Positions 43,968-54,132 of a stretch of DNA of 64,000 nucleotides are shown here, one piece after another (within the stretch, counting starts at the first letter, position 1; the number at the start of each line of letters is the position of its first letter). The position numbers and the translations under genes are program-made. Source of the stretch: Streptomyces sp. NBC_00335 (lineage in GTDB: Bacteria > Actinomycetota > Actinomycetes > Streptomycetales > Streptomycetaceae); the NCBI RefSeq assembly GCF_036127095.1, contig NZ_CP108006.1, positions 3,410,001 to 3,474,000 of the forward strand, written 5' to 3'. A model generated the notes under the pieces. That model saw only the letters and a program-made list of their open reading frames with translations. It was not told the origin of the DNA and ran no database searches.

Positions 43968-44495
43968 AGCCCGCCCAGGGGGTCGGCTCCAGGTCCCGCT
44001 CCTCCCCCGCGCCCGCTTCCCCGCTGAACCGGTCGCTGCCCTCGAGCCGGCCGCGCAGCCAGTCGGCGAGGGTGGGCGATTCGAGGAACCAGACGGGGTC
44101 GGGATCGCCCGAGTTCGGTTCGAACAGCGGGACTTGGGCGGCTTCCGAGCGGCATTCCACGCAGGCGCGCAAGGCGCAGCCGAAGTCGGCTATGGGCAGC
44201 ACGCCCTCGGGCCGGCGCGCGCACCGCGGTGTATTCGGCGGCGGCGCGCTCCAGGGACAGCAGGGGGCAGCAGGCCGCGCCCGGGGCCGAAGCCGCCGTC
44301 CGCGACCCGGGTGTGGAGGGCCGCGAGGAGGGGCGGCAGGGCGAAGCCGGAGGCGGCCTCGACCCGGTGCGGTTCCGCGCCGGGCAGGAGCGCCGGAAGG
44401 GGCATGGCAGGGATGCCGGTGGCCCCGTACCGCCCCTGGTGGGAGCGGTGCGCGCGACCGGCGACTTGCTTCAGCAACTGCTCGGTGTCGTTCAT
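43951..44495 (-). pseudogene. SMI1/KNR4-like family protein broken by two frameshifts
   Basis: The N-terminal part (ATG 44495, MNDTEQLLKQVAGRAHRSHQ ... VADGGFGPGRGLL) is in one frame, a middle piece (LLSLERAAAEYTAVRA) in a second, and the C-terminal part (RPEGVLPIADFGCALRACVE ... PWAGFRPRV) in a third. Together they give one normal SMI1/KNR4-like protein of about 180 residues. The first shift sits in a duplicated CTGCTG/CCCC stretch around 44258-44275 and looks like a 10-base duplication; the second is in a GCGCGCC run around 44215. Either the gene is dead or the assembly carries errors here. Confidence 0.7.
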
Positions 44496-44574
44496 GCACA
44501 CAGAGTGACATCCCCCACTGACAATCCCGCTGACCTGCGACTTCAGGGGATTTCAACCACTGCCTGCGGGGGTT

Positions 44575-45621
44575 TCAGTCCGGTTGGCGTTCCGGGTTCC
44601 GCGCCGGGGCCGCGTTCGAGTCGTACCCGACGAAGAAGGTGGGACGGCGCTGTACCGCCGTGTAGATGCGGCCGATGTACTCGCCGAGCAGGCCCACGCA
44701 GATCAGCTGCACCCCGCCGAGGAACAGCATCACGATGAACAGCGAGGTCCAGCCGGGGACGGTCTTGCCCTCCAGGTAGATCGCCAGGGTGGCGCCCACC
44801 ATCAGCAGGCAGCCGAAGAAGCTGGCCACGCCCAGCCAGGTCGCCAGCCGCAGTGGAGCGGCGGAGAAGTTGATGACGCTGTCGACGCCGAGCCGGAGCA
44901 TCTTGCTCAGCGGGTACTTGGTCTCGCCCGCCACCCGCTCCTCGCGCTGGTAGCTGACCTGGCCGCTGGGGAATCCGAGCCACGGCACGAGCAGCCGGTA
45001 CACCTGGTGCTGGTCGGGCATGGCCTTGACCGCGTCGACCGCCGCGCGGCTCAGCAGCCGGAAGTCGCCCGCCTGCGCGGGCACCTGCTTGCCGACCAGG
45101 CGGCGCACCAGCCAGTAGTACGCACCGGCCGTGTGGCGTTTGAACCCGGTGTCGGTGCTCCGGTCTGCCCGGACCCCGTAGACGATGTCGAGGCCGTCCG
45201 CGCGGGCCAGGTCGAGCATCTCCGGGATCTTCTCCGGCGGGTCCTGGAGGTCCGCGTCGATGCTGGCCACGTACGCGCCCGAGGCGCTGTGCAGGCCCGC
45301 GGTCAGGGCGGCCTGGTGGCCGGAGTTCCCGCGCAGCCGCACGATCCGCAGCTCGGGCCATTTGGCCTGGAACTCGGTGAGCAGCTCCGCGGTGCGGTCC
45401 TTGCTGCCGTCGTCGACGGCGACGACCTCGTAGCGGACGGCCATGGAGTCGAGTGCCGGGCGCAGCCTGCCGACCAGGGCCGGCAGGGCGTCCTCCTCGT
45501 TGTACATCGGCACGACCACCGAGAGGGTCGTGGGGAGCTCGGAGTGCTCGGAGTGCCCTGAAGGCTCAGAGGGCTCAGAGGGCTCAGAGGGCTCAGAGGG
45601 CTCAGAGGGCTCAGTCGACAT
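44575..45621 (-). CDS. GT2 family glycosyltransferase (dolichol-phosphate mannose synthase-like)
   Basis: Transfers a sugar to a polyprenyl phosphate at the cytoplasmic face. The 348-residue product begins with an odd low-complexity EPS-repeat (about residues 4-21), then the GT-A domain with SVVVPMYNEEDAL, VDDGSKDRT, DADLQDPPE (DxD) and GDFRLLSR, and two C-terminal membrane helices (about 258-280 and 290-312). Similar proteins supply GtrA-type flippases. Confidence 0.9.
   Translation of the reverse strand: MSTEPSEPSEPSEPSEPSEPSGHSEHSELPTTLSVVVPMYNEEDALPALVGRLRPALDSMAVRYEVVAVDDGSKDRTAELLTEFQAKWPELRIVRLRGNSGHQAALTAGLHSASGAYVASIDADLQDPPEKIPEMLDLARADGLDIVYGVRADRSTDTGFKRHTAGAYYWLVRRLVGKQVPAQAGDFRLLSRAAVDAVKAMPDQHQVYRLLVPWLGFPSGQVSYQREERVAGETKYPLSKMLRLGVDSVINFSAAPLRLATWLGVASFFGCLLMVGATLAIYLEGKTVPGWTSLFIVMLFLGGVQLICVGLLGEYIGRIYTAVQRRPTFFVGYDSNAAPARNPERQPD
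45563..45616 (-). repeat. 9-base tandem repeat coding the EPS repeat
   Basis: Five perfect copies of GGCTCAGAG (as read on the plus strand) from 45563 and a partial sixth, in frame within the glycosyltransferase N-terminus. Confidence 0.85.
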
Positions 45622-45723
45622 CGGTTCTTCCCTGCCCGTCGTGCGTGCCGCTCGTCCGCGTCACTCGTCCGCAACCCGGAACTTTAATACGAGTGGATGA
45701 GCCGGGTCCGGGCTCGGCGCTGC

Positions 45724-46116
45724 TCAGCGCGAGGCGAACGGAGCGTCCGTGGGGACGATCTCACGGCCGAGGGGGAGCAGGGAGAGCGGGACCATCTTGA
45801 AGTTGGCGATGCCGAACGGGATGCCGATGATCGTGAGGCACAGCGCGATGCCGGTGACGATGTGGCCGATGGCCAGCCACCAGCCCGCGAGGACCAGCCA
45901 CAGCACGTTCCCGATGCAGGACGCGGCGCCCGCGTCACGCCGCTCGACGGCCGTGTACCCGAAGGGCCACAGCGCGTACACCGCGATGCGGAACGAGGCT
46001 ATGCCGAAGGGGATTCCGATGATGGTGATGCAGAGGATCACACCCGCCAGGCAGTAGCCCAGGAAGAGCCAGACTCCGCTGAGGACGAGCCAAATGAGAT
46101 TCAGGATGGTCTTCAC
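45724..46116 (-). CDS. YccF domain membrane protein (DUF307)
   Basis: The 130-residue product is two repeats of the YccF unit: [20 protein letters not shown] with [15 protein letters not shown], then [20 protein letters not shown] with [15 protein letters not shown]. Four predicted membrane segments. GTG 46116 overlaps the htpX stop (GTGA), indicating translational coupling with the protease. Function unknown. Confidence 0.9.
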   Translation of the reverse strand: MKTILNLIWLVLSGVWLFLGYCLAGVILCITIIGIPFGIASFRIAVYALWPFGYTAVERRDAGAASCIGNVLWLVLAGWWLAIGHIVTGIALCLTIIGIPFGIANFKMVPLSLLPLGREIVPTDAPFASR

Positions 46117-46976
46117 TGACTGCGGCCTGCCATCTGTTCGAGCCGGGCGATGCGCTCGGCCATCGGAGGATGCGTGGAAAACATTCTGGACAATCCCTCG
46201 CCGGGACGGAAGGGATTGGCGATCATCATGTGGCTCGCGGTCTCCAGTCGCGGCTCGGCCGGCAGCGGGAGCTGTTTGGTACCGGCGTCCAGCTTGCGCA
46301 GGGCGCTGGCGAGGGCGAGCGGGTCCCCGGTGAGCTGGGCCCCGGAGGCGTCCGCCTCGTACTCGCGCGAGCGGCTGATGGCGAGCTGGATCACGGAGGC
46401 CGCCAGCGGGCCCAGGATCATGATCAGCAGCATGCCGAAGAGCCCGGGCCCCTCGTCGTCGTTGGAGCGGCCGATGGGGATCAGCCAGGCGAAGTTGACC
46501 AGGAACATGATCACCGAGGCGAGGGCGCCCGCGACGGACGAGATGAGGATGTCGCGGTTGTAGACGTGGCTGAGCTCGTGGCCGATGACCCCGCGCAGCT
46601 CGCGCTCGTCGAGTATGCGCAGGATGCCCTCGGTGCAGCAGACCGCGGCGTTGCGCGGGTTGCGGCCGGTGGCGAACGCGTTGGGGGCCTCGGTCGGGGA
46701 GATGTAGAGGCGGGGCATGGGCTGGCGTGCGGACGTGGAGAGCTCGCGCACCATGCGGTAGAGCTCGGGTGCCTCGAACTCGCTGACGGGGCGGGCCCGC
46801 ATCGCGCGTAGAGCCAGCTTGTCGCTGTTCCAGTACGCGTACGCGTTGGTGCCCAGGGCCACGAAGACGGCGACGATCAGGCCGCCCCGGCCGAAGAAGC
46901 TGCCGATGAGGATGATGAGGGCCGACAGACCACCGAGGAGTACGGCGGTCTTCAGCCCGTTGTGCCGGCGGTGCAC
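46113..46976 (-). CDS. htpX: Membrane zinc metalloprotease HtpX
   Basis: Quality-control protease of the cytoplasmic membrane (M48 family). The 287-residue product has two N-terminal and two central membrane segments, the zinc motif HELSH at residues 133-137 and a third ligand region [11 protein letters not shown] (about 204-214). It starts at GTG 46976 with TTGGAGGG upstream. It is the first gene of a pair with yccF. Confidence 0.95.
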   Translation of the reverse strand: MHRRHNGLKTAVLLGGLSALIILIGSFFGRGGLIVAVFVALGTNAYAYWNSDKLALRAMRARPVSEFEAPELYRMVRELSTSARQPMPRLYISPTEAPNAFATGRNPRNAAVCCTEGILRILDERELRGVIGHELSHVYNRDILISSVAGALASVIMFLVNFAWLIPIGRSNDDEGPGLFGMLLIMILGPLAASVIQLAISRSREYEADASGAQLTGDPLALASALRKLDAGTKQLPLPAEPRLETASHMMIANPFRPGEGLSRMFSTHPPMAERIARLEQMAGRSQ

Positions 46977-47279
46977 GGTGCGCCCTCCAAGTGGTGCGGC
47001 AGGGGGACCCGTCCAGGATCTGGGGATCGGAGGGCCTACGGTCCAGTGGACCCTCCCTTCCTGGTCAACGCGAGGTGAGCGCGGCAGGTTCCCCGGGCGC
47101 GCCCGGCCCCGCCGCCCCGGTGGGCCGGGGGGCGGGGGCGCGGCGGGCGCGGTGGAGGTTGGGCCGTACGGGTTACGGGCGCGGGGCAGGCCACGGCTCC
47201 GGCAGGCCTCCCGGGGCGCTCCGGCGCGGCTCTGCGGCCCTACAGCTCTACAGCCCTACAGCCCTACAGCTCTACAGCT
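46977..47279. other. Intergenic region before htpX / after nuoN
   Basis: No gene seen. The right part holds an 8-base tandem repeat (47238-47285) that crosses the nuoN stop, and GC-rich dyads around 47107-47137 might terminate nuo transcription. Confidence 0.4.
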
Positions 47280-47285
47280 CTACAG
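47238..47285. repeat. 8-base tandem repeat across the nuoN stop codon
   Basis: Six copies of YYCTACAG (CCCTACAG or CTCTACAG) from 47238; the nuoN TAG is in the copy nearest the gene. Confidence 0.85.
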
Positions 47286-48863
47286 CGGGAAGAGGCTGCC
47301 CGAGGCGAAGCGCAGGACGAGCTGCGGGGCGCCCGAGAGGACCAGGGCGGTGGCGGCCGTGAGCACGATGGCCGCCGTGACCGGCCAGGGGGTCCTCGTA
47401 CGGGGCTGCGCGCCCTGCTGGGTGCCCTCCTGGGCCGCGTCCGTGTCGGGGGCGCGGAAGAGCAGGGCGGTCCAGCGCAGGTAGTAGTACAGCGCGATGA
47501 CGACGTTGACGGCCATGACCACGGCGAGCCAGCCCAGTCCCGCGTCGACCGCCGAGCGGAAGACGGTGACCTTGGCGAAGAGCCCGATGATGCCCGGCGG
47601 CAGACCGGCCAGGCAGAGCAGGAAGAAGGCCATCGCGAGGGCGGCGAGCGGGCTCTCGGCGTACAGGCCCCGGTAGTCGGAGAGCCGGTGCAGGGGCTTC
47701 GTACGGGCCACCAGGGCGGCCACGGCGAAGGCGCCGAGGTTCACGGCGGCGTACATGAGGGCGTAGGCGACGGTGGAGCCGATCTGGTCGCGCCCGGCGT
47801 AGGCGGCGGCCGCGATCGGGACCAGCAGGTAGCCGGCCTGGCCGACGGAGGACCAGGCGAGCAGCCGTACGGCGCCGCCCGGGCGGTCCGCGGACTGGCG
47901 CAGGGCGGCCGCGTTGCCGAGGGTCATGGTGAGCGCGGCCAGGACGGCGAGGGCCGGTCCCCAGACGTCGGAGTACGCCGGGAAGGCGATCACGGTGACG
48001 AGGATGAGGCCCGTGAAGCCGACGGCCTTGCCGATGACCGACAGGTATCCGGCGACGGGCAGCGGGGCGCCGACGTAGGTGTCCGGGACCCAGAAGTGGA
48101 AGGGGACGGCGGCCGTCTTGAAGGCGAAGCCGACCAGGGTGAGCGCGACTCCGGCCATGGCGAGGGTGTCGAGCTGCCCGGGGACGCTTTCGAGCCGGTC
48201 GGCGACCTGGGTGAGGTGCAGGGAGCCGGTGGCGGCGTAGACGAAGCTGACGCCCATCAGGGACACGGCGGTGGCGGTGACCGAGGACAGGAAGAACTTG
48301 AGGGCGGCCTCGGAGGAGAGCCGGTCGCCGCGCCGCATGCCGACGAGGGCGAAGGCGGGCAGCGAGGCGACTTCGAGGGCCACGATCAGGGTGGCGAGGT
48401 CGCGGGAGGCAGGCAGCAGGGCCGCGCCGGCTGCGGAGGAGAGCAGCAGGAACCAGTACTCGCCGGCGGGCATGCGCGCCTCGCGGACGGCCGTGACCGA
48501 CAGCAGGGCGGTGATCAGGGCGCCGCCCAGGACGAGGAACTGGACGACGAGCGCGAAGTGGTCGGCGGCGTAGCTGCACGCGGCGGGGTCCGCCGTACCG
48601 GGTCCGGTGAGGCAGAAGGTGCTGCGGTCGCCGGCGCGCAGCGGCAGCAGGGTGGCGGTCGCGGCGGCCAGTCCGGCGACGGAGATCCAGCCGAGCAGCG
48701 GCTTGCGGCGCTCCGGCAGGAAGAGGTCGGCGACCAGGACGAGGAGGCCGACGGCTGCGGTGATGACGACCGGCGCGATGGCGAGCCAGTCGACGGACTG
48801 GACCATGCCGGGTCCGTCGGCGGCGGCGATGGCGGTGCTGATGGTGGGGCGAAGGACCGTCAT
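47280..48863 (-). CDS. nuoN: NADH-quinone oxidoreductase subunit N (second nuo cluster)
   Basis: Antiporter-like proton-pumping membrane subunit. The 527-residue product has about 14 hydrophobic segments, with the conserved Glu-bearing ALEVASLPAFALVG, FKTAAVPFHFWVPDTYVGAP and KVTVFRSAVDAG regions. ATG 48863 overlaps the stop of nuoM (ATGA); the frame is open far upstream because of base composition only. Last gene of the operon. Confidence 0.93.
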   Translation of the reverse strand: MTVLRPTISTAIAAADGPGMVQSVDWLAIAPVVITAAVGLLVLVADLFLPERRKPLLGWISVAGLAAATATLLPLRAGDRSTFCLTGPGTADPAACSYAADHFALVVQFLVLGGALITALLSVTAVREARMPAGEYWFLLLSSAAGAALLPASRDLATLIVALEVASLPAFALVGMRRGDRLSSEAALKFFLSSVTATAVSLMGVSFVYAATGSLHLTQVADRLESVPGQLDTLAMAGVALTLVGFAFKTAAVPFHFWVPDTYVGAPLPVAGYLSVIGKAVGFTGLILVTVIAFPAYSDVWGPALAVLAALTMTLGNAAALRQSADRPGGAVRLLAWSSVGQAGYLLVPIAAAAYAGRDQIGSTVAYALMYAAVNLGAFAVAALVARTKPLHRLSDYRGLYAESPLAALAMAFFLLCLAGLPPGIIGLFAKVTVFRSAVDAGLGWLAVVMAVNVVIALYYYLRWTALLFRAPDTDAAQEGTQQGAQPRTRTPWPVTAAIVLTAATALVLSGAPQLVLRFASGSLFPL

Positions 48864-50452
48864 GAGTTCCCTCCCGCGAGGAGCTTCTGGACGGCCGGGT
48901 CGGTGAGGCCGAGGAGGACCGCGGGCCACAGGCCGGCGAGGAGGGTGAGGGCGACGAGCGGGGTCCAGGCGGCGTACTCGTAGCGCTGGATGTCCGCGAG
49001 GACCACGGGGGCGGCGGCGCCTTCGCGCGCGGTCTTCGGGTCGCCCATGCACACCCGCCGTACGACGATCAGAAGATAGGCGGCGGTGAGCAGGGTGCCG
49101 AACGCTCCGACGGCCATGTAGGTGAGGAACGCGGGCCGCGACAGGCCCTCGGCGGGGTCGAACGCGCCGAAGAGCGCCAGCATCTCGCCCCAGAAGCCGG
49201 CCAGGCCGGGGAGTCCGAGCGAGGCGATGGCGGCGAAGGCGAGGAGGGCGCCGAAGCGGGGGGCGCGGCCGTAGAGGGCCGCTCCGGTGGCTCCGGCGAG
49301 GGTGTCGAGGTCGGCCGTGCCGTAACGGTCCTTGAGGGCGCCGACGAGGAAGAAGAGGAGGCCGGTGATCAGGCCGTGCGCGACGTTGGCGAACAGCGCG
49401 CCGTTGACGCCGGTGGGGGTCATGGACGCGATGCCCAGGAGGACGAAGCCCATGTGGCCGACGGAGGAGTACGCGATGAGGCGCTTGAGGTCGCCCTTGT
49501 TGCCCTTGCGGGCGAGGGCGAGGCAGGCCAGGGACCCATAGACGATGCCCACGGCGGCGAAGGCGCCCAGGTACGGGGCGAAGGTGGCCATGCCGTCGGG
49601 GGTGGCGGGCAGCAGGATCCGGACGAACCCGTAGGTGCCCATCTTCAGCAGGACGCCCGCGAGGAGGACGGAGCCGACGGTGGGGGCGGCGGTGTGGGCG
49701 TCCGGCAGCCAGCTGTGCAGCGGCCACATCGGGGTCTTCACGGCGAGGCCGATCCCGATGGCGAGAACGGCCAGGACCTGGGTGGTGTGGGACAGTTCGC
49801 GGCCGTTGTCAGAGGCGAGTGCCACCATGTCGAAAGTGCCGCTTTTCAGTCCGATCAGCAGCAGACCGAGCAGCATGACGACGGAGCCGAGGAGCGTGTA
49901 GAGGATGAACTTCCAGGCGGCGGCCTGCCGCTGAGCACCGCCCCAGCGGGCGATGAGGAAGTACATCGGGATGAGGACCATCTCGAAGGCGAGGAAGAAC
50001 AGCAGCAGGTCGAGGACGGCGAAGGTGGCGAGGGTGCCGGACTCCAGGACCAGGAGCAGGGCGACGAAGGCCTTCGCGGAGGGGCCCGCGGGGAGCTTGA
50101 AGTAGCTGTAGAGCGCGCAGAGGAAGAACAGCAGCGCGGTCATCAGGAGGAGGGGGAGCGAGATGCCGTCGATGCCGAGGTGGATCCGGACGTTCAGCGC
50201 CTGGATCCAGCTGATGTCCGTCGTGGCCTGGAAGCGGGACGGGGCGTCGTGGTCGAAGCCCACGGCGAGGACGACCGCCGCGGCGAGGATCGCACCGGTC
50301 ACGGTCACGCCGTGGCGCAGTACGGCCTGTTCGGGGCTCTTGCCCTTCAGTCCGGGCGGGGCCGGCAGGAGGGCGGCGACGGCGCCGACGAGCGGGCCGG
50401 CCACGACGAACGCCAGAAGGAACTGCATCACGGACGGGCTGATATCAATCAC
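48860..50452 (-). CDS. nuoM: NADH-quinone oxidoreductase subunit M (second nuo cluster)
   Basis: Antiporter-like membrane subunit, about 530 residues, 13-14 hydrophobic segments. Contains FEMVLIPMYFLIARWGG with the conserved Glu, AVKTPMWPLHSWLPDAHTAA with the conserved Lys, and KGDLKRLIAYSSVGHMGF. GTG 50452 (IDISPSVMQF) is used; GTG 50470, which would overlap the nuoL stop by four bases (GTGA), is equally possible. Confidence 0.93.
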   Translation of the reverse strand: MIDISPSVMQFLLAFVVAGPLVGAVAALLPAPPGLKGKSPEQAVLRHGVTVTGAILAAAVVLAVGFDHDAPSRFQATTDISWIQALNVRIHLGIDGISLPLLLMTALLFFLCALYSYFKLPAGPSAKAFVALLLVLESGTLATFAVLDLLLFFLAFEMVLIPMYFLIARWGGAQRQAAAWKFILYTLLGSVVMLLGLLLIGLKSGTFDMVALASDNGRELSHTTQVLAVLAIGIGLAVKTPMWPLHSWLPDAHTAAPTVGSVLLAGVLLKMGTYGFVRILLPATPDGMATFAPYLGAFAAVGIVYGSLACLALARKGNKGDLKRLIAYSSVGHMGFVLLGIASMTPTGVNGALFANVAHGLITGLLFFLVGALKDRYGTADLDTLAGATGAALYGRAPRFGALLAFAAIASLGLPGLAGFWGEMLALFGAFDPAEGLSRPAFLTYMAVGAFGTLLTAAYLLIVVRRVCMGDPKTAREGAAAPVVLADIQRYEYAAWTPLVALTLLAGLWPAVLLGLTDPAVQKLLAGGNS

Positions 50453-50466
50453 GGCTGACTCACGGC

Positions 50467-52524
50467 TCACGATCCGGCGTTGACGTTGGCGAGGACGGCG
50501 GTGGCGATCGCCAGGACCACGGCGCCGGCGAGCAGGGCACTCAGGTAGCTCTGCACGTTGCCGGTCTGGGCGCGGCGTACGAGGCCGCCGAGCAGCCGGG
50601 GGCCAAGACCCGCGCCACGGACGTACGAGTCCACGACCTCGCGGTCGAGGAAGCGTACGAGGGCTGCGGCGGCTCGGACGGGGCGGACGAACAGGCGGTC
50701 GTAGACGGCGTCGAGGTGGAAGCCGACGGCGGCGTGCCGGTGCAGCGGGCCGAGCAGCGCGCGGCCGGGGTCGGCGGCGGGGGCCGTGGAGACGACCGGG
50801 TGGTCGTGGGTGACCTGGCCGACTTCGGGGCTCTCCGCGGCGGACTCGGCGGCGGCGACGGCCGCGGACACCGCGGCGGAGGCGGACACCGTGGCGGTGG
50901 CGGGCGCTCCGGCGGTGGCGGGCGCTCCGGCGGGGCCGGCCGGGGCCAGGGCGGCCTGGGCCTTGGCGCGCTGCCACAGGGCGTAGGTGAGGACCGCGCC
51001 GACGGCGGCGGCGCCGGTGCCGAGGACCGAGGTGGTCAGCGACGGGGTGAGCTCGCGGCCGTCGAAGAAGTCGGAGAGGGGCCCGGCCAGCAGGCCGAAG
51101 CCCACGGACGGGACGGCGAGCAGCCACAGCACGCCGGTCATGGCGACGGGCTCCTTGCCGTGGTCGGGGGCGGCAGCGCCCCGGCCGCGGAAGGCCATCA
51201 GCCAGAGCCGGGTGGCGTAGGCGGCGGTGAGCAGGGCGGTCAGCACGCCGGCGACGAGGACCACCCAGCCGGCCGCGCTCGGGGCGAACTCCGAGTGGCC
51301 GCCGGCGGTGTGCTCGGCTGCGACGAGGACGGCTTCCTTGGAGAAGAAGCCGGCGAAGGGCGGGAAGGCGGCGAGCGCGAGCAGCGCGATCGTCATCGTC
51401 CAGAAGGCGTCGGGGATGCGCTTGGCCAGGCCGTCCATGCGGGACATGGCGGCCAGCGAGTTCGTCCCCGCGGCGTGGATGATCACGCCGGCGCCGAGGA
51501 ACAGGAGCGCCTTGAAGGCGCCGTGGGACAGGAGGTGGAAGACGGCGGCCGCGCGGTCGCCGACGGCCAGGGCCCCGGTCATGTAGCCGAGCTGGCCGAT
51601 CGTGGAGTAGGCGAGCACCCGCTTGATGTCGTCCTGGGCCAGGGCGGCGAGGGCGGAGCCGACCATCGTCACGGCCGCCATGACGGCCAGGACCACCAGC
51701 GCGGCCCGGGAGGCCGCGAAGACGGGGAGGAGGCGGGCCACGAAGTAGACACCGGCGGCGACCATCGTCGCGGCGTGGATCAGCGCGGAGACCGGGGTGG
51801 GGCCCGCCATGGCGTCCGGAAGCCAGGTGTGCAGCGGGAACTGCGCGGACTTGCCCGCGACTCCGGCCAGCAGGAGCAGGGCGATGAGCGTCGGGTGGTC
51901 GAGCCCGCCCGCGGCGACGGTGCCCAGGATCTTGGTGATCCGGAAGGACCCGGCGTCGGTGGCGAGCGCGAACAGGCCGATGAGGAAGGGGACGTCGCCC
52001 AGCTTGGTGACGAGGAAGGCCTTCAGGGAGGCGGAGCGGGCCGCCTCGGTCTCCCAGTAGTGGCCGACCAGGAAGTACGAGCAGATGCCCATGATCTCCC
52101 AGCCGACCAGCAGCACCATCAGGTCGCCGGAGTAGACGACGAGCAGCATGGCGGAGGTGAACAGTGAGACCAGGGCTGCGTAGGACGGGTAGCGCGGGTC
52201 CTCGCGCAGGTACGCCGTCGAGTAGATCTGCACGCAGGTGGCGACGACGCCCACGAGGACGGCCACCATGACGGCGAAGCCGTCCAGGTGGAGCGAGAGC
52301 TCGATGGGCACGGAGCCGGTCGGGGTCAGCTCGGTCGCCGTGTCGATCGCCTTGCCGCCGGCCTGGCGGAAGGCGACCAGGACCGCGAGGACGGCGGCGG
52401 CCAGCGTCGGCAGGACGGCGAGCGGCTTGACGAAGCCGGGGGCGGTGCGGCCGAGCAGCAGTCCCGCCAGCGCGCCCAGGAAGGGCAGGAGGGGGACCAG
52501 TACGGCGAGGGTCGGGGTGCTCAC
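50467..52524 (-). CDS. nuoL: NADH-quinone oxidoreductase subunit L (second nuo cluster)
   Basis: Largest antiporter-like subunit. The 685-residue product has the conserved [39 protein letters not shown] and [18 protein letters not shown]. Between about residues 530 and 590 it carries an Ala/Pro/Ser-rich insert ([20 protein letters not shown] and similar) before the C-terminal part with the lateral helix and last membrane helix. GTG 52524 overlaps the nuoK stop (GTGA). Confidence 0.93.
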   Translation of the reverse strand: MSTPTLAVLVPLLPFLGALAGLLLGRTAPGFVKPLAVLPTLAAAVLAVLVAFRQAGGKAIDTATELTPTGSVPIELSLHLDGFAVMVAVLVGVVATCVQIYSTAYLREDPRYPSYAALVSLFTSAMLLVVYSGDLMVLLVGWEIMGICSYFLVGHYWETEAARSASLKAFLVTKLGDVPFLIGLFALATDAGSFRITKILGTVAAGGLDHPTLIALLLLAGVAGKSAQFPLHTWLPDAMAGPTPVSALIHAATMVAAGVYFVARLLPVFAASRAALVVLAVMAAVTMVGSALAALAQDDIKRVLAYSTIGQLGYMTGALAVGDRAAAVFHLLSHGAFKALLFLGAGVIIHAAGTNSLAAMSRMDGLAKRIPDAFWTMTIALLALAAFPPFAGFFSKEAVLVAAEHTAGGHSEFAPSAAGWVVLVAGVLTALLTAAYATRLWLMAFRGRGAAAPDHGKEPVAMTGVLWLLAVPSVGFGLLAGPLSDFFDGRELTPSLTTSVLGTGAAAVGAVLTYALWQRAKAQAALAPAGPAGAPATAGAPATATVSASAAVSAAVAAAESAAESPEVGQVTHDHPVVSTAPAADPGRALLGPLHRHAAVGFHLDAVYDRLFVRPVRAAAALVRFLDREVVDSYVRGAGLGPRLLGGLVRRAQTGNVQSYLSALLAGAVVLAIATAVLANVNAGS

Positions 52525-52901
52525 GCGGCGGCTCCGGTCGCAGGGTTCGCGCTGTCCGGGTTCACGCCGGCCGGGTTCGAGCCGGCCGGCTCGTGGCCCT
52601 CGGCGGTGTCGCGCAGTCGGTCCACGTCCGCGGTGCCCCGGTTGCGGTAGACCATCAGCACGATCGCGAGGCCGATGCCGATCTCGGCGGCGGCGATGGC
52701 GATGGTGAAGAGGGTGAGGGCCTGGCCGGCGTGCAGGCTGTCGCGCAGCCAGACGTCGAAGGCCACCAGGTTGAGGTTGACGGCGTTGAGCATCAGCTCG
52801 ACGGACATCAGGACCAGGATGGCGTTGCGGCGGGCGAGGACTCCGTACAGGCCCGTGCAGAAGAGGAGCGCCGCCAGCACGGCGGGGTAGGCGAGGTGCA
52901 T
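52521..52901 (-). CDS. nuoK: NADH-quinone oxidoreductase subunit K (second nuo cluster)
   Basis: Small three-helix membrane subunit with the conserved Glu of [16 protein letters not shown] and of [14 protein letters not shown]. The 126-residue product is about 25 residues longer than usual because of a C-terminal tail with [22 protein letters not shown] 52901 overlaps the nuoJ stop by one base (TGATG). Confidence 0.93.
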   Translation of the reverse strand: MHLAYPAVLAALLFCTGLYGVLARRNAILVLMSVELMLNAVNLNLVAFDVWLRDSLHAGQALTLFTIAIAAAEIGIGLAIVLMVYRNRGTADVDRLRDTAEGHEPAGSNPAGVNPDSANPATGAAA

Positions 52902-53506
52902 CAGCGCTGCCCCTTCTTGTCGGTGGCGGGAGCGGCGGGGGGCGCGGCGGCGGGGGGCGCGCTCTCGGGCGTGTCCTTGCGGGACAGCACGATGGCGCCG
53001 ATCAGGGCCGCGAGGAGGAGGACGGAGAGCGCCTCGAAGGGCAGCACCCAGTGCCGGAAGAGGATCTCTCCCGAGACCTTGGTGGAGCCCTGGGCGGGGC
53101 CGTCGAGGTCGATCCAGGTGGTGCGGAAGGCGTCGACGACCACCCAGACGAGCGCGGCGGCCGCGACGAGGGCGACGCCGAGCGCGACCGGGCGGTTGCC
53201 CGAGTCGGCGTCCGGTGAGCGGCCGATGGGGGCCTTGGTGAGCATCAGCCCGAAGAGGAGGAGGACGACCACGGAACCGAGGTAGATCAGCACCTGGACC
53301 CAGGCGATGAACTCGGCGGTCAGGAGCAGGTACTCGACGGCGACCCCGCCGAGCGCGACGACCAGCCACAGGGCGGCGTGCACGAGCTGCTTGGTGGTGA
53401 CCGTGACGGCGGCCGCGCCGAGGGTGGCGAGGCCGACGAGGACGAAGGCGATCTCGACGCCGGTCGGGGAGAGGAAGCCGTTGCCTTGGGCGGCTGCGGT
53501 GATCAC
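52901..53506 (-). CDS. nuoJ: NADH-quinone oxidoreductase subunit J (second nuo cluster)
   Basis: Five-helix membrane subunit; 201 residues. Contains [20 protein letters not shown], the [17 protein letters not shown] helix with the conserved loop, and a Pro/Ala-rich C-terminus. GTG 53506 has GGAAGGAG at good spacing and overlaps the nuoI stop by four bases; the frame is open further upstream without conserved sequence. Confidence 0.92.
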   Translation of the reverse strand: MITAAAQGNGFLSPTGVEIAFVLVGLATLGAAAVTVTTKQLVHAALWLVVALGGVAVEYLLLTAEFIAWVQVLIYLGSVVVLLLFGLMLTKAPIGRSPDADSGNRPVALGVALVAAAALVWVVVDAFRTTWIDLDGPAQGSTKVSGEILFRHWVLPFEALSVLLLAALIGAIVLSRKDTPESAPPAAAPPAAPATDKKGQR

Positions 53507-54132
53507 GCGTCTCCTTCCGGGGCCGGGGCCGGGGCCGGGGCCTGGGCCTGGGCCTGGGCCGTGGTGTCGGGGTTCGCCTCGGCGGCTGCGGCAGCGGCGG
53601 CTGCCGCGGCGGCGGTCTCCGCCTTCTCCACGGCCTTGCGGGCTGCCGCGATCTCCTTGGGCTCCTCGGCGGCCGGGTCCAGGGCGGGCGGGGCCGGGAC
53701 GGTCCACATCCACTCGCGCAGCTTGTCGCGCTCGTGGGTCAGTTCGTGGATGTCGGTCTCGGCGTACTCGAACTCCGGCGACCAGAACAGCGCGTCGAAG
53801 GGGCACACCTCGATGCAGATGCCGCAGTACATGCAGAGGGAGAAGTCGATGGCGAAGCGGTCGAGGACGTTGCGGCTGCGCTCACGGCCACCGGGGGCGG
53901 CGGCCGGCAGCGTCTCCTTGTGGGAGTCGATGTAGATGCACCAGTCGGGGCACTCGCGTGCGCACAGCATGCAGACCGTGCAGTTCTCCTCGAACAGGCC
54001 GATGACCCCGCGCGAGCGCGGGGGGAGTTCGGGCTGCACCTCGGGGTACTGGGCGGTGTGCGAGCGCTTCGTCATCGTGCGCAGCGTGACGGCCAGGCCC
54101 TTGGCGAGGCCGGAGCCGGGGATGGGAGGCAT
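53503..54132 (-). CDS. nuoI: NADH-quinone oxidoreductase subunit I (second nuo cluster), 2x[4Fe-4S]
   Basis: Ferredoxin-like subunit that carries electrons toward the N2 cluster. The 209-residue product has [12 protein letters not shown] (about residues 51-62) and [12 protein letters not shown] (about 99-110), both complete CxxCxxCxxxCP sites. A C-terminal extension (about 165-209) is Ala-rich and ends [21 protein letters not shown] 54132 abuts the nuoH stop. Confidence 0.94.
   Translation of the reverse strand: MPPIPGSGLAKGLAVTLRTMTKRSHTAQYPEVQPELPPRSRGVIGLFEENCTVCMLCARECPDWCIYIDSHKETLPAAAPGGRERSRNVLDRFAIDFSLCMYCGICIEVCPFDALFWSPEFEYAETDIHELTHERDKLREWMWTVPAPPALDPAAEEPKEIAAARKAVEKAETAAAAAAAAAAAEANPDTTAQAQAQAPAPAPAPEGDA

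Noticed and set aside
43951..44556. Reading the C-terminal frame at 43951-44556 as one intact gene
   Set aside because: Its upstream half is not protein-like, while the other frames rebuild an SMI1/KNR4-like protein; it is treated as frameshifted.
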